Origin: Poecilobothrus nobilitatus
Taxonomy: Eukaryota; Arthropoda; Insecta; Diptera; Dolichopodidae
NCBI GenBank assembly: GCA_947095535.1
Contig: OX352773.1
Location: forward strand, 266,034,515 to 266,098,514
Direction: 5' to 3'
DNA: 64,000 bases
Below, one piece after another: positions 46,300 through 60,219 of this stretch. The notes beneath the pieces were generated by a model. That model was not told the DNA's origin. It worked only from the letters and a program-made list of their open reading frames with translations, and did no database searches. Every line of letters begins with the position of its first letter. Position 1 is the first letter of the stretch. The position numbers were made by a program, and so were the translations under genes.

Positions 46300-49200
46300 A
46301 TAATTTTTTTAAACATTTTATTATTTTATCTTTATACATATTTTATTATCTTTATACAAAGTAATGGAGTTCTTAAAATTTTCTTTTACCACATAATTTG
46401 ACAATTAACTTTATTAAATATTTAATTTTTAGATTTTTTCCAGAAAAGCAACATAACCATAAAAATAATGTCTGTTTGTTTAAGATTCATGTGAAAAGCA
46501 ATTTTCCGGATATAATTTAGAGGAACATTCTTGAAAGTCTGAGAATAGTCAAAATTTGTATTTTGCTTAATTAATTTTTATTAATACTTAATCAGATAGA
46601 ATAAATAATCAAATATGGAATAAAAATTAATTATTTATTTAATACTTTAAAACACCCATCATCTTCTTTTGAGTTATGCTATAGGAACACAATTACGAAC
46701 GTAATGGTAATTATTACCGCACTGATTCAGTTCTATAATTAATTTTATATTGCTCGTGTCACGTGTTACTCCAAATTTCATCTTACTTTATAGACTTCAT
46801 TATAATGTCATATGTCTTAAAAATGAATTATTTAAGAAATTATAAAGCGAAATTATTATCGAAACAAAAAATTTCATGCTTTCAAAATTAAGAAATAAAT
46901 TTAGATGTTATTGCCATTACTATTAATTTCAATAAATTAAATTAGTTAAAAAAAAATAAATAATTTTATAGCAAGGCATATGCAGATTGGATTCCATTTT
47001 CTTTGATTTAATTATAATTACTTATCTATGGGATTACAAAAATTAGGATTTTTAATTTTGGAATTTCTAACCCAATTCATAAAATACATAAATGAATTTA
47101 AAAATTTTTTTTTTTGATATTTCTAAACAATATTTTAACCTTCACGACTCATATTATAATTAGGCAATAAATTAGTTTTATTAAAAAAGTTTTATAAAAT
47201 ATTTCAAATATGTTTAACACCTAAAAAAATGTTGTTAAAACAAATATAAAACAAAAAATAAATGTATAATTGACAATACAATGATATTATTATAGGATAT
47301 AAAATATAATCTGATACAAAAAAAATGCAGGTAATTGCATTTTTTCACAAAAACAGAAAAAGAAAACAGCCATTATTTGAAATTATATTTAAATTTATGA
47401 AATGGTGAATGCACATTATTGGTTACATATAACAAAATGTTATAAAATTTTAAAATTTAATAAAATAGGTAAATAATGAATAGTTAAAATTTATTACCAC
47501 AATTTTAGTTTTTGATGAAATTAAATGGAAATTATCAAAAGATGCCATAGAAAAGTTGGGTAAAACAAGAATACTGTGTTGTGTTAGATTTTAACTGTAT
47601 TGGATTAGATTTTAACTGGCTAAACAGAATCTATCCTTTCGATCAGATTTGAAAAGCCTTGGTATAGATTTATATTACTATAATGATTATGGGATTAACT
47701 GATGAAAATTAATTTATGACTAGTCAGAAAAAAGCGCAAAGATGTTAATGTTCTGTTTAACCCTTAATTAAATATTGTATGCGGATTGTCAACTTTCAAA
47801 AATATTTGAGATGAAAGATTGTTTCACATTCGTGTTGCTTGTATTGTAAATATATTTAAACAATTTGAATGTTTAAATTTTAGAATAATAATTGTTACTT
47901 TTTAGAATATATATATACTATAGTTATATAATAGCATACAATTTTCTGTATGTTGGATAATTTTCAAGTAAATTTGAAAAAATAAGGAAACCATTCTATT
48001 TTTCTTACCTATACCCGTACTGATTAAATTCCCGTCTCAAAGGTTACTAGGGTGTCAATATTTCTTAATAGATTGTAGGTTTTATTCCAAGACCATACCC
48101 ATATATAAAATCTTTCATTGTTTATGCAGTCTGTGGTTAACTGATTTAAGTTGAAGACTTAACAATATGATATGAAATTGGGATTTGAATGAACTCATTT
48201 TTTTTTTATTGCATAAGCATTTCACTTTATTCTTATACAAAGGTGTTCAAAGTTGAAAACCAAGAAGTTGTTAAAATACTAATTTTTTTTTTAATTCCAA
48301 CATTGGTAATGCTAAATTAAAACCACATACTAAAATAATTGCATTTATCTATCATTACAGATAAAAACAAAAATATTTCAATTTACTTTTCAATATTACA
48401 TAAATTACAAAATATCGTTCACAAAATTCGATAAGCAATTATAAATCAACTAAAAATATTCTGTTGATAATAATTAACTATATTTTTGAGGTACCCATTG
48501 TCGGAACAGTAATTTTAGCAAACAATTAAAACACTCTCTTAAAAATTGTCATAAGGATACGCAAGTATAGACAGTTAATAACAAATTAAAATATTGAAAC
48601 AAAATAAACAATATCAGATATATATAAAAAATTATTTTTAAAATTTTTTAAAATAAATTCTTCATATCTATAATATTTAGGTATTATTGGCAGTGAACTA
48701 GAATATAATATCGAATATTTATTATAGCAAGTAGACATACAAGATATATGTATTATAGGTTATATATATATACATATAACATGTTGAAATCTATGTCTTC
48801 TGATTTTTACAATGATTCTTTTATGTATAAAAGAAGATAAACATGTATTTTTTATATTTTTTATGTTTAACCATGTGTATCATATTCATAACACAAGGCT
48901 GTCAACATTATATTGAAATAATATACAAACTTGAAAAATGACGCACCCTATTCAACTTTAAAGGTTGAAAAGAAAATTCGTAAAAAAATATTATTTCTTA
49001 ATTAAAATCATTATCTATTTCCCAAGAAAATTTCGAAAATTAACAAATAAATTTCATATTTTTTTCTTTTCTCTCTTTCTTCGATTTTGTTTTTGTTTTT
49101 TTTTTTTATTTTTTAATTTTACTTTACATTCTTCTTTTTTTTTCAGTAAAAATCAAATTGTTTACATTTATATATAAAACGATTAAATTATTCATAAGAA

Positions 49201-50300
49201 AAATAACAGCTGATTTTAATTCTGAATTGTCATACTTTCGAAAATTCTATTACGAAAAAAAAAGATATAATTGTTTTATGTTTCAATGGATAATTGGAGC
49301 AAAATTCGAACAAATTAAAATGCCAAAAAAAAAAAAAAATTTGACATACAAATACTCATACAATAAAAACTTTTTATTTCATTGTATTGTAATGTAATTG
49401 TAAATTTTCGAAAATTAAATTTCGTAATTTAGTAAAAATTATGTACAAACATCATATATATAATATAAGTCAAACAAATTCTTACAGCATCATATGTATC
49501 TAAAATTTACGAAAGAAAAGAACTCCTATTTCGAAAAAGTTCAAATTTAAAAAAAAGCTTTTTTTTTTGTTAAATAAAATAAATATTTGAGTATTTATAT
49601 AATTAAAATCTTTATATATACATATATAGATATTGTTATATATTTGTAAATTTTCTGACGTAAGAAAGAAATGTTAACGGTTTCTAATTTTTCTCTCTAT
49701 TTCATTTTATGTTCAAATAGCATTGAACTTAATTGTAAAAAAAAATATACTTCCACAAGTAAATTCATATGTTGAATGCGTTTGTATGCGTTTGCTATAT
49801 TTGTATACATTTTTGTTTTAAGTATATTTTAGTATAATATACGTTTTATATTACGTTATAATATACGTTTTATATACGTTTTATATTATTGTACATTTTA
49901 AAGAAAAAAAACAAAATTTAAAAGAGAAAGACCAACTATTGTAGAATTAAGTTTAAATTGTGTAGAAAAAAATTTCCATACATGCTTTTTAAATTTTTCC
50001 TATCTTATATTAAAATACTTCTCTCTCTTTCTTTTTTCATTTCTTCTAATTGCTCCCGATACAATTTAAATTCTATTTTGAATTTTCCTTTTTCTGTAAG
50101 ATATACGTATATATACGTATATTGAATTTTCATACAAAACGCCTGATATTATGCAAAAATTTTTTGTTTTTTATTTTTATTGTAAAAATGTTAACATTTC
50201 TGCGTTTAAAACTTATATAATTATATTTAATTATATACATTAAAATTTCAAAAATTAGAAGTTCAATCAATTTTAAATATAATATTTTAATAAAAAAGAA
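46300..50300. other. AT-rich, no gene recognised
   Basis: T-rich tracts occur near 49070-49145 and short AT repeats near 48760-48780 and 49830-49890. Plus-strand frames at 48965-49397 are low complexity. Confidence 0.35.
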
Positions 50301-50309
50301 AATCTGATA

Positions 50310-50535
50310 AGGAGTCTTTGTAGCAGAATGTTTAACAGTATATGATATATCTAATGAGAGTGAGTTAAAATTTTATACTGATCGGAAAATTTTTTAATTT
50401 GAAGGAAAATTACGCAGACAAAATTACTTTTCTTAACGAACACCCTTTACGATCAAATATATAATGTAATTATATAATATATAATATAAACAAAATAAAT
50501 AATTTCAAATTTATAATAGTATCTAATCTATAATT
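50310..50535 (+). mobile_element. tRNA-derived SINE-like element, family S1, copy 3
   Basis: A degraded A box (TAGCAGAATGT, about 50331-50341) is followed by the S1 tail: 'accctttacgatcaaatata', 'taatatataatataaacaaa', 'ataaataattt' and 'ataatagtat'. It matches copies 1 and 2 at 9.5-9.8 kb in order and spacing; the B box is lost. Confidence 0.6.
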
Positions 50536-50539
50536 AGCA

Positions 50540-52265
50540 TAGTTGTCAATGCTTTTAGTAATATTGTATAATCGTATATGAAATATTAAAACCATTAAAA
50601 GTACAGATTATTCCATCTAAAATATTCAGAGTTTTTCAAAATCAATAATAGTTTGATAAGAACCATAACCATAAAGAAATAAAAGTGTTGCAAACAAAAA
50701 AAAAACAGGAACAGTAAACAGATAAACGTAGCAAAAAAAAAATCATTTTAACTGCAAAAATGCTGGAAAAAATTATGATATGTTTTAAAATAAACTATAC
50801 CATTCAAATACATAGGACGCAAATTTTAAATCATCCAAGAATAGTTTTATCATTAAAAGGTATTTATTATCTGAAGTATTATATTCAAAATTTCAATATT
50901 ATAAAAAAGCCTACGAAAGTAATAGATTCAAAATTATATTTTATTTCACTTATCACCTATATGACAAATGTTGAATATTCAATCAAAATTATTTTAAAAA
51001 TAGATTAAAAATTAATTAAGATAGAAACCACGACTTTTTTATTTATTATAAATTTGTACATTTGTTTATGAACAATTTATAGAATCAAATCAGTAGAAAA
51101 TTGTTATCCTATTCTATACAATACATTGATTTAATAGATTATACCTTAGGACTGGAGATTATTAGGTACTATTTTTTTTTGTACCTGATATTTTACCTAT
51201 AAAAATGATTTGCAAAAATTTCCTCAAACATCATTTATCCAAAAAAAAAAAAAAAATTTTGGATCAGAATTGAATTTTCCTCACTTTGTTTTTTGTTTCT
51301 CTGGTTATTGTTAAAATATAACCTTTTTAAACATATATGATAATTTGACAAGTAAAAAATATAAGTGGTATTACAGAATCAAATATAAATAAAAATCTTA
51401 CCACACCATCATTTTGATCATCTTCGTTTTTAGTAAATAAACAAGAAAAAAAAATTTCCTTATATTACCATAACACCAAAGATTCATAATATAATCAAAG
51501 TAAAATTGTATAAGCTGTAAAACAAACACTTAGATATGTAAAATAAAGTATTTTGTAGTCCTTATAACAAAACATATAGAAATAACAGTAAAAATTTAAG
51601 TAAAAAAAGGAGATAAAAATTTAAATAAATTACTCTGATGATAAGTAATGGCAAAAATTTAAATCTTCTATTTAATCTTTTGTTGTTCATTTTCAGTACA
51701 TTTTTCAGCAAATTTTTCTTTGTCTGTCCACCTGTTTGTCTTATAAAATGTTTAGACAGTACGAAATAAAATAATGAAATTTGAATTAAATAAATCTCAG
51801 AAAAATAATTTAAAGTTTTTAACAACTTTTTTATTCAGCTTCCGTTGAAGAGCTACAGTTTCCCAAAGGTAATAAAATAGGACTTTTCATAAATCAAATT
51901 GTACTCAAGTGATTTTTTCATTTTCAATTTACCATTATTACAAATTTTTACATCTTGCTTTTTTTTTTGCCTTTTTAAAAATGTAACCCATTAAAGATCA
52001 TTGGTTTTACAATCTATAAGTTATTATTAACATCATATTATTATTTTTTATTTTCAGCATACACTTGTAACAGACTCAATTTTTAAAATCAAACATAGAG
52101 TTTTTCAAGATTAGCTACACTATTCCACTAGAATAAGAATATTTAATAAATCTTGTTTGAATACCTAAAATTTAAAACTCATTAACTACAATTTTAATTA
52201 AAAATACTTACTTCAATACCCTATTCAGAGTGTAGTGAGATTGTTAAATGATTAAATTTTTTACA
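50540..52265. other. AT-rich, no gene recognised
   Basis: Frames at 50760-51008 (plus) and 51562-51825 (minus) show no recognisable domain and are biased to AT-rich codons. Confidence 0.35.
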
Positions 52266-52267
52266 TG

Positions 52268-52530
52268 CTGCTACCATGTGGATTTATTTTTTACCATATG
52301 AGTCAATTCTGTCACTATTTTTTCTGTTAACCACTGTGGTTGTGCTGACCAAACTGTAGTGTAGGACATCGGTCTCTCGCTCTTTTTCACTCTTTCTTCA
52401 ACTCTTGTCTTACTCTTCACTCCGTTCACTCTTACTTCAACTATTAGTTTCTTCATTAGTTTTACCTGATCGTGTCGCACTTATATTTACATTCAAAAGT
52501 TTTTCACTAATTTGAGAACACTTTATACTA
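52268..52530 (-). other. Candidate first exon / open frame of unusual composition
   Basis: Minus-strand 52480-52271 is open for about 69 codons and far richer in G than its surroundings. It has a purine-rich core (repeats of 'gagtgaa') followed by 'SYTTVWSAQPQWLTEK'. An ATG occurs at the ninth codon, and a donor-like CAG|GTAAAACT sits at about 52456. No domain is recognised. It could be the first exon of a minus-strand gene whose other exons are not visible, or a piece of an unknown mobile element. Confidence 0.2.
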
Positions 52531-52534
52531 ATGA

Positions 52535-54848
52535 AGTTAACTTAAGGTGCCGTCGTAAAATTAAGAACTTTACTTTTCAATTAGCACTCATTACTAGTTC
52601 CAAAATTTCTAGCTTTCGTATTTTGTTTTTCATTATAATTGAAATATTCTACATGGGGAAAATACCCCAATAATTACTATAATAATGTATATCGGCTGCG
52701 GGAATCTGCCACAGAAAAATATGATGTAACATGAATAAAACACACACAAAAATTGTGTTAGCGAAAGTTCAATTGCTTATTGTGGCGATACGGAACAAAC
52801 ATGATGCATATCTGGAAAGAACATTCAATTACTTAGTTATTATATATGAATATAAAGAAAAATTCTTTACATGTTATAATAATAAAATTTACTAACCTAT
52901 ATCAACTTCCTTTCTGCATTTTTGTTTTCTTGTTATTTAATTAAAACAATAAAAAAAATTTGGAAGATGATATTATAACAAAAAAAAATCGAAAAGTATG
53001 TCCCTGCAAAAAATAAAATGTTAATCCTTATTCAGAAAAACGGAAAAAAGAAAAAAACACAAATTTTTATTTTGATTATGAATTTTTATTACTAATTATT
53101 ACGTATAAAATTGCGTATTTGAATATTATATTACACTTCAAGGACGTGGTGTTAACAAGTGGTTGTCAGCCTTTAGGAAAAAATAAAAAAAAAGGTTGTT
53201 GATTTAAATGTTAATCTTAAAAAAAAAATGTTGATACTTAAAATGACAATAATAAATAATTTTTAGTTTTTTTGTGATAGCATAGCCCTGTGTTACGTAA
53301 TGTATTGTAGAATTTAGAACTCACCACGTTTGTACAGTTATAAAATCTAAATTTTCTGATTTTCCAGTTTATTTTTGTACTCTGATCGGTAGGCATATTA
53401 ATAATTACAATTGATCTCTGTTTAATTTATACTTGCTGTCCAATCCACCTCGTTAATAAATTGTATAGCGATTACATTTTGTTAACAATAATACAACTTT
53501 TTAAATATGATTTCATTCTACATCTGTTTCTACTATTGAACATAATTAATACAAAGTAATAATCAAATTTCTTATCTAGAATTCCTCATAAGAATATATA
53601 ATATAAATTTAGTTTTTCTTGCAACAGTTTATAGTCTTTTTCCTAACACACGTCAATTCATCAAAAAGTATATTAAAAACAAAATATTATGTATACATAT
53701 CTATACATCTTAAGAGAAATAATTACTAAAAATGTAATAAACATAAAGATCTGTTCCTCAACTGACTGCAGATACTATTTTTTAATTGATAATTTTTCAC
53801 TAAACTTTCAGATAGTTTTGCAGATGATATCACTCTTTTTTGTATTTTATAAGCTTAAAATTTTATTAACAGTGATTTTTTGCAATCTATTTATTAATGA
53901 TCCGATTGGAATAACAACGCTTTTTAATGCTAGCTATAAATATATAATCGGAAAAACCTGCCTTATTAATAGGCATTTTAAATTGACACCTTTAGGTATA
54001 TCTTTTCAGATAAAATATTATCGACGCAAAATTTAAAGAAGCTCAACCGAAATTTTGCTTAATAACTCGTCAAAAGAAGAATGTCATAGTTGCAAGAAAA
54101 AGTATGTTTCTGATTTAATAAAAGCAGATTAAACCATTATTCAGCGTTAATGTGCTTAAATATCCAAAGCCCATATAGACTAAAGCAAAAAAAAAACACA
54201 TTTTCATATAAGAAGAAAACAGTTTTTGCGTTTTAATACCAGATATTTAAAAGGTGGGATTATTTTTGCTTTTGAAAAAAAAAAAAACATCACCCTGTAT
54301 GTAAATAAACATCATTTCATCTAAATTAAAACTTGTGTTCATAATAGTCTAAGTTTTATAAAATGTTATGTTTTTTTTCTTGTTGCTTCTTCAAAATGTT
54401 TTACATTTTCATTAATTTTTTTTTTTTTTTTTGATAAGAGGAAAATTCTTTCATCGTCATAATTAAATTCAGAAAAAGAAGGAAAAAAATAAAAGCAAAT
54501 ATCTTTCTCTAGTCATAAGTAATAAGCTATATATATAAATGTGTATATATATATATATATATAGCAATTAGCATACAAATGTTATATACAATCACATATA
54601 GGTACAAATATATATACAGGTATACAGGATATAAAAATGAATTAATTATATTAAGCGATGATATTTGATTTTAGTAAAAGAGCTGATTTTTATACCGTAT
54701 ATGCATAGGTAATATATTTTATATGTATATATATATATGAAATATATTCATTTCTTATAAAATGAACATATGATGTGAATAAATAAAAATAAATATACAA
54801 ATTTATACATCAAAAAAAAAATTAAAATGATCTTACATAATATATTCC

Positions 54849-54879
<31 letters not shown>

Positions 54880-56145
54880 GAGCGATATATATATATACTT
54901 ACTTTAGTAACTCTTATGATTTCTTTTATACTAACATTTGTTTTTTTTTATACACGATATCATAAAGTAAAAGGTGCTGATTCATAAGGTTTTTGTATTA
55001 TATAATATGTATAGATGTACATATGTATAACTATAATTTTTATGTATTTATTATATTATTAAATGTTATGTTAATAAGTATATAAATATATATATATATC
55101 TATGTAAATATTCTTGCAGTTAATATAATTAATTGTGTTAAAGTGATAAAATTAGTTATTTAAAAGGATTTCTACTTACCATCGCCCTTAAGTTTTCTTC
55201 TTTTTTTTGTTTTTGTTTTTCTTATTCTTATTCACTACTTGTTTACTTTTATACATTTTTCATATCAGATTTCCTTAATGTTGAAATTTTTCAAAAATAA
55301 ATTTTCTTAAATACAATACAAGACACATGATTAAGTTTAAATTATAATACATACTTATATATACTTTTTGATGAAATTTAAAATATTGAACACTTTTGTG
55401 TTTATAACATCTGAAGATTTCTATAAAAAAAACCAATTAAGATGTAAATTAAGTATGGGAGATCAAAGTAACATTTTTTTTTTTCCATAAATCTTTATTT
55501 TATTGAATTTTAAGTAATAAACACAATTCCGACCATCGACGAAAAATTCATGACAGAATAAAATGAAAATATATACATCCTTTTATTATGTACGTAAATC
55601 AATTGTGACAATTGACGCCCAACCAAAAATTTGTCGTCGCTGAGATTGTGAGAAATTTTATTTTGTTTTTTTTTGATTGATGGTTGGGTTCAAACCTGGG
55701 TTTAAAACCATTTTTCTCTAAGAAACAAAAATTAAAAACACCGTTTATTTTGAATAAGCAGATATATTTATTTTTATCGTTTTGCTACAATTATGTTTTA
55801 TTTGACTAAAAAAACTTTGGCTGAAGTAAGTTTAATGGGTGGTCAATAGCTGTTGATTAGAATTGTAATTATTACTTAAGCTTCTAAAATATTATTTCCG
55901 AAAATCTCTCTATTTATTATCTCTACAATTCATTCTTTGTAGAAAGCTACGTTTGCACAAATTTTTCTTCTAGAAAATTTTATTTGTACACGTATATCTC
56001 TTTTTCCTTCATTTTATTTTTCAAAATTATCTCCATATTGTTAAAGATTTTATTATTAATAATTTTATTTTTTTTTATTTAACTAAACTTTAAACTGACT
56101 TTTCTTAAAATAAAATTTTATTCGTCATATGCCTAATTACTATTT
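52535..56145. other. AT-rich with (AT)n tracts, no gene recognised
   Basis: (AT)n microsatellites occur at about 54542-54563 and 54850-54876. A 115-residue frame at 53689-54036 has no supported identity. Confidence 0.35.
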
Positions 56146-56152
56146 TAATGAA

Positions 56153-56330
56153 CGTGCAGTGGCCTAATGAGTAAGAGCTTATGAAATACGTTGTAAATAC
56201 CGAGGGAGTGTGGCTTCGAATCCCACACATGAATAATTTCGCCTTACGACATTTGTAGCCACGCCTGAAAAGAAAAGGCTGTGTAATTTCCTTGTCACAT
56301 TTATGTTACATAAAAATACACTAACAAAAA
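56153..56330 (+). mobile_element. tRNA-derived SINE-like element, family S2
   Basis: The A box is TGGCCTAATGA (56160-56170) and the B box GCTTCGAATCC (56213-56223), which is one change from consensus. A specific tail follows: 'cacgcctgaaaagaaaaggc', then 'tgtgtaatttccttgtcaca', 'tttatgttac' and an A-rich end. It is the better preserved of two S2 copies and may keep an active-looking Pol III promoter. Confidence 0.75.
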
Positions 56331-56334
56331 AATA

Positions 56335-59300
56335 AAAAAAAAACGTGAACGTATGACAGGCTGTTTTTTTTAATACATACTAATTATTTAAGCAAAAAAA
56401 AAAAGGAAAAACTAAACAACTAAATTAAAAACAAAATTTTTATTTATATATATATATATAATATATTGTTTAGGTATATAATAAAAACGAGATTTTTTAG
56501 GAGATAGAATTTATAAAACAAGAATGTATTTTCAAATAGATTTTCATTAAAAAATTGAAATTTCAAAGGATACCAAAATTAAGTCGTACTATATTTATTA
56601 TCTAATATATATGTAACTCTTAATATACAAGTCTTATTATATAAGCATTACTGAATCAAATTTTTCGTCAATATTTATCCAGTTTATAATAAAATTGTTT
56701 TTTAATTCCTTGTTTTAATTTCTTTAGATCCTTGTTCACTGAAGCATCCACTAAGTTTCTTTTATTCTAATTTTTCGTGTTCTTTTTTTCAAAACTTGTA
56801 GTACATATTTATATTATTAATTATAAAATTTTAATGGTCTTTTTTCAGTTTGAAATTTTAAATGATTTGACCACACATATCCTTTTCTTATTTTGCATTT
56901 TTTGTTATTAATTTAAAATTTATTTTTCAAATCTTGAGCTTTGATAACTTTAGCTTTAAAAACTTTCAAAGTTGAAAACTATATTTTAAATTAAGTTTTT
57001 AAAAAAAAAAAGAAATATCACTATTTTCTAGTATGGCTATTAAAATACTGTCTTCTATAAAAAAAAATGAGTACTTATTTACTTTTAAAAAAAAAATTTA
57101 GAACCCATACTGCTAAACATCATGAGTCATGATTTATTATCCTATTTCCTATATCCTATTTGCATTATATCCAATAAATATATGATTATAACATACAATC
57201 TCTTTTTATTGAAACGGTTTGATCATGCATAGATGGTGCACTTTGACCATGTAACGAAGATATTTTCAGATGATGGGGTTGAGGAATATTTAATATCTAA
57301 TTCCGTTCTTTCAACAATAATCTTTGTTGTTTCATAAAAATATCTAAATTCGTATAAAATTTACTATTTTTTAAGTGAAATGTCTAAATTTAATACTTTT
57401 GTATGCGGGGTTTTTAAAATTATTTATTTTCCATATGGAAATGTTAAAATTTAATATTTTTTGAATGAAATTGGTATATATGTGTGGGCATACTGTAAGT
57501 ATTAATTTCGGGATTAAATTTTCGGAATTTTGATTTCCGGGATTTTATTTTCAAAATTTTGAATTTGGGATTTTGATTTTCCGGATTACCAACACAACCC
57601 TATTAATTTTCAATTTTTTTTTATTCGCTTATGTGGAGTATTTGTTTTTGCTATGAAAAATATTATTGTTGCAAACGTTTACGGCTTTTATATATAATAG
57701 ATTTTTAATTCCCATATAAATAATTTGAATCATTATAAACAATCTTGAAAGATTGCTTTAGCTGCAAACTTTTTTTTTTTTTTTAAATGTTGCTATTTGT
57801 CCGCACTCATTGCAATTAAGATCGATTTTAAGTCTTAAAGAAGCTAAACAAACAATAATAAAAGTAGTTTTTAAGTAGTGTTAAATCATTTGTCCTGGAG
57901 TGTAAGTAAATATTTGAAAAAATTTGACAAAAACAAAAAAGTATATAAGCTATCCATCTTTTGATTTTTATTTTGTTCTTCTAAAAGGATTCAGGTATGA
58001 AAAGGATAAATTAAATATTGAAAGGAATTTTTTTTTTTTCTTTTAACTCATTTTTTTATTAAATATATTTGATATTATTTCTGGATACGTATATATGTAT
58101 AGTTTATGTACAAAACTCGTGGTATTTTTTGTGTTTATTTAAAAACCAAGTTTTACTGTATATGTTTTATGCAGATTAACAAAAATTATAAAAAATAGTA
58201 AAGAAAAGTTTTGAAAAGAAAAATTTTTTTGTTAAGTTAATATTGTTATGAGGTATTTACATAATGTACATTATAGAAAATACTTTTCTTTATACTAAAA
58301 CTTTTTTTTTTTTATTTCGCTTGAAATTTTTATTCAAATTTTTTTTTCTTAGAAAATAATAACGGTAGAAAATGATAAGAAAAAAAAGTCTAAAATAACA
58401 TTAAAAATATTATTCAAAGGTATCCTTATTACTTTTTGTTTTTATTTTTTAAATACTTATGTTAATTTAACATATTATAATAAATGTATATATATGTTTA
58501 TATTTATGTACATACATATATATTTTTGAAAGATTTTATTTAAATTAGATGATTCTATCAAATTTCCATGCTAATAAAGCTGTACTTAAATTAAAAGGTC
58601 AGTTAGGCCATTCAAATCAGTGACTTCTCATTTTCTTTATCCTTATTTATATCCTTTCCATATGTATGAAAAAAATTTCGTACATTTTAAAACATAATTC
58701 AAATTTATCTTAAAATCAATAAAATTGTATCTATTAAACGTTGATAGCTTTAATTAATGGTGATTAATTCAAAGAAATCCGAAAAGTGAATAGTTTTTTA
58801 TTATAGAATAACTTAACAAAATTTAAATTTTAAAGCAACCATTTTTAATCGATCGGTTAAAATAATAAATAATTGAGTAATAATAAAAGTTAACTTTATG
58901 AATTTTTATTTTCATTGATTTTTAATAATTTGTTTTATTTGTACGTAATTGAATTGAAATTTCATCCTTTCATAGAAAAAAATTAAAAGCAATTATTTGT
59001 CGCCATAAAAATTTTGTCAGGTGCAAATGTTAAAAATATCTCAACAACAATAGCAAAGAAGTCAAGTTTTTTAAATTGAGCTTAAAATAAAGAAAATGAC
59101 AGCAAAAAAAAATTAAATTAAACAATTATTATTATTTTTATTTTTAGTCAATATAAGATAGGAAAAGACGGTAATAGAGTGACGCAATATGTATAGTAAC
59201 AATGTTAAAACGTGTTAGTTTCCTATTTTGCAAAAATTCCAAAGATTTAGTTAAAAATTGAATTAATTTAAACATATTGAAACATTTATATAATGTTATT

Positions 59301-59810
59301 TAGATGTAGAACATGCCGCAATATTGGAAGCATTAAAGCATTATATGTGCCATAGTTAATAAACAAACAGCACTCTCACATGCTTATCTTGAAACTTCAA
59401 TGCAAAATCTACAAGAAGTGAAAAGTTTAAAATTATTTAAATATTCTCAAAGGATTCTCTTAAATAAGGTTGACTGTATGCAAATAACATACAGCATTAT
59501 AAAACGTGTAATTTTGAAAATTTTCCCAAATTTTCCCAAATTTTCTTCATCCTTTAAGATAGACCAAAAACAATTTATTCATTGATAGGACGGACTGTTA
59601 AAAAAATAAATTTTGCAGGTTTTTTTATGTGGCCCTACCCATTAAGAAACTATAATTCCTTAAAGTTGGAGAAAATCTCAACAATTTTAAATTGTGTAAA
59701 TCTCAGATTTTACTCAATTATTTTTTGAATCTTGTAGACCATTTCTACAAAAACATCAAGCGACATTAGCTTAATAAATCAATATGAAAATTATCCATTG
59801 TTTTTTAACT
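56335..59810. other. AT-rich, no gene recognised
   Basis: A short degenerate tandem of 'gggattttgattttc'-like units lies at about 57505-57590. No gene was recognised; the small frame at 59400-59585 has no motif. Confidence 0.35.
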
Positions 59811-59814
59811 TAGT

Positions 59815-60215
59815 ATCTTAATTTACCGTTATTATATACCGGGTATATAAAAACAAAATTTTACAAGATATTCTTTCCTTCATTTTTCTGGATGCTTTTA
59901 ATTAGAAACTTGAAATGAAAAAAAATAGATCTTTCAGAATTTTCATATGTTCCATCAGAAAATGTTTTTGTACCCTCTCTCTGTTTAAGAGGTCGAAAAT
60001 TTAAATTTTACTATTTTTAGACATCTATAAATCATAGACATCAAACACCTGAACATATTTTTCCATAGTAAAATATAAAAATTTAAACTTCAACATTATA
60101 GTTTTAAATGTGTTGAAGAAAATGGCTCATGTATTTTTCGTTGCATGTAAAATTCTAAGAAAAATTTGGTGGAAGTTACAAAAAAATTTTCTTTTTTTCG
60201 CACTTTCGAGAAATG
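59815..60215 (-). repeat. Family Q relic, minus strand
   Basis: Reverse-complemented, it follows family Q: 'gatgtctaaaaatagtaaaa', 'acctcttaaacagagagagg', a 'ttttctgatggaa' block and 'ataacggtaaat', all in the order of 20560-20780. The inverted ends are not recognisable. It is strongly diverged and older than the insertion at 20309. Confidence 0.6.
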
Positions 60216-60219
60216 ACAA

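Noticed and set aside
46017..46316. 99-residue minus-strand open frame
   Set aside because: Antisense to the S2 SINE-like element; the second S2 copy does not keep it open.
53689..54036. 115-residue plus-strand open frame
   Set aside because: No recognisable domain; codon content mirrors the local AT-rich background.
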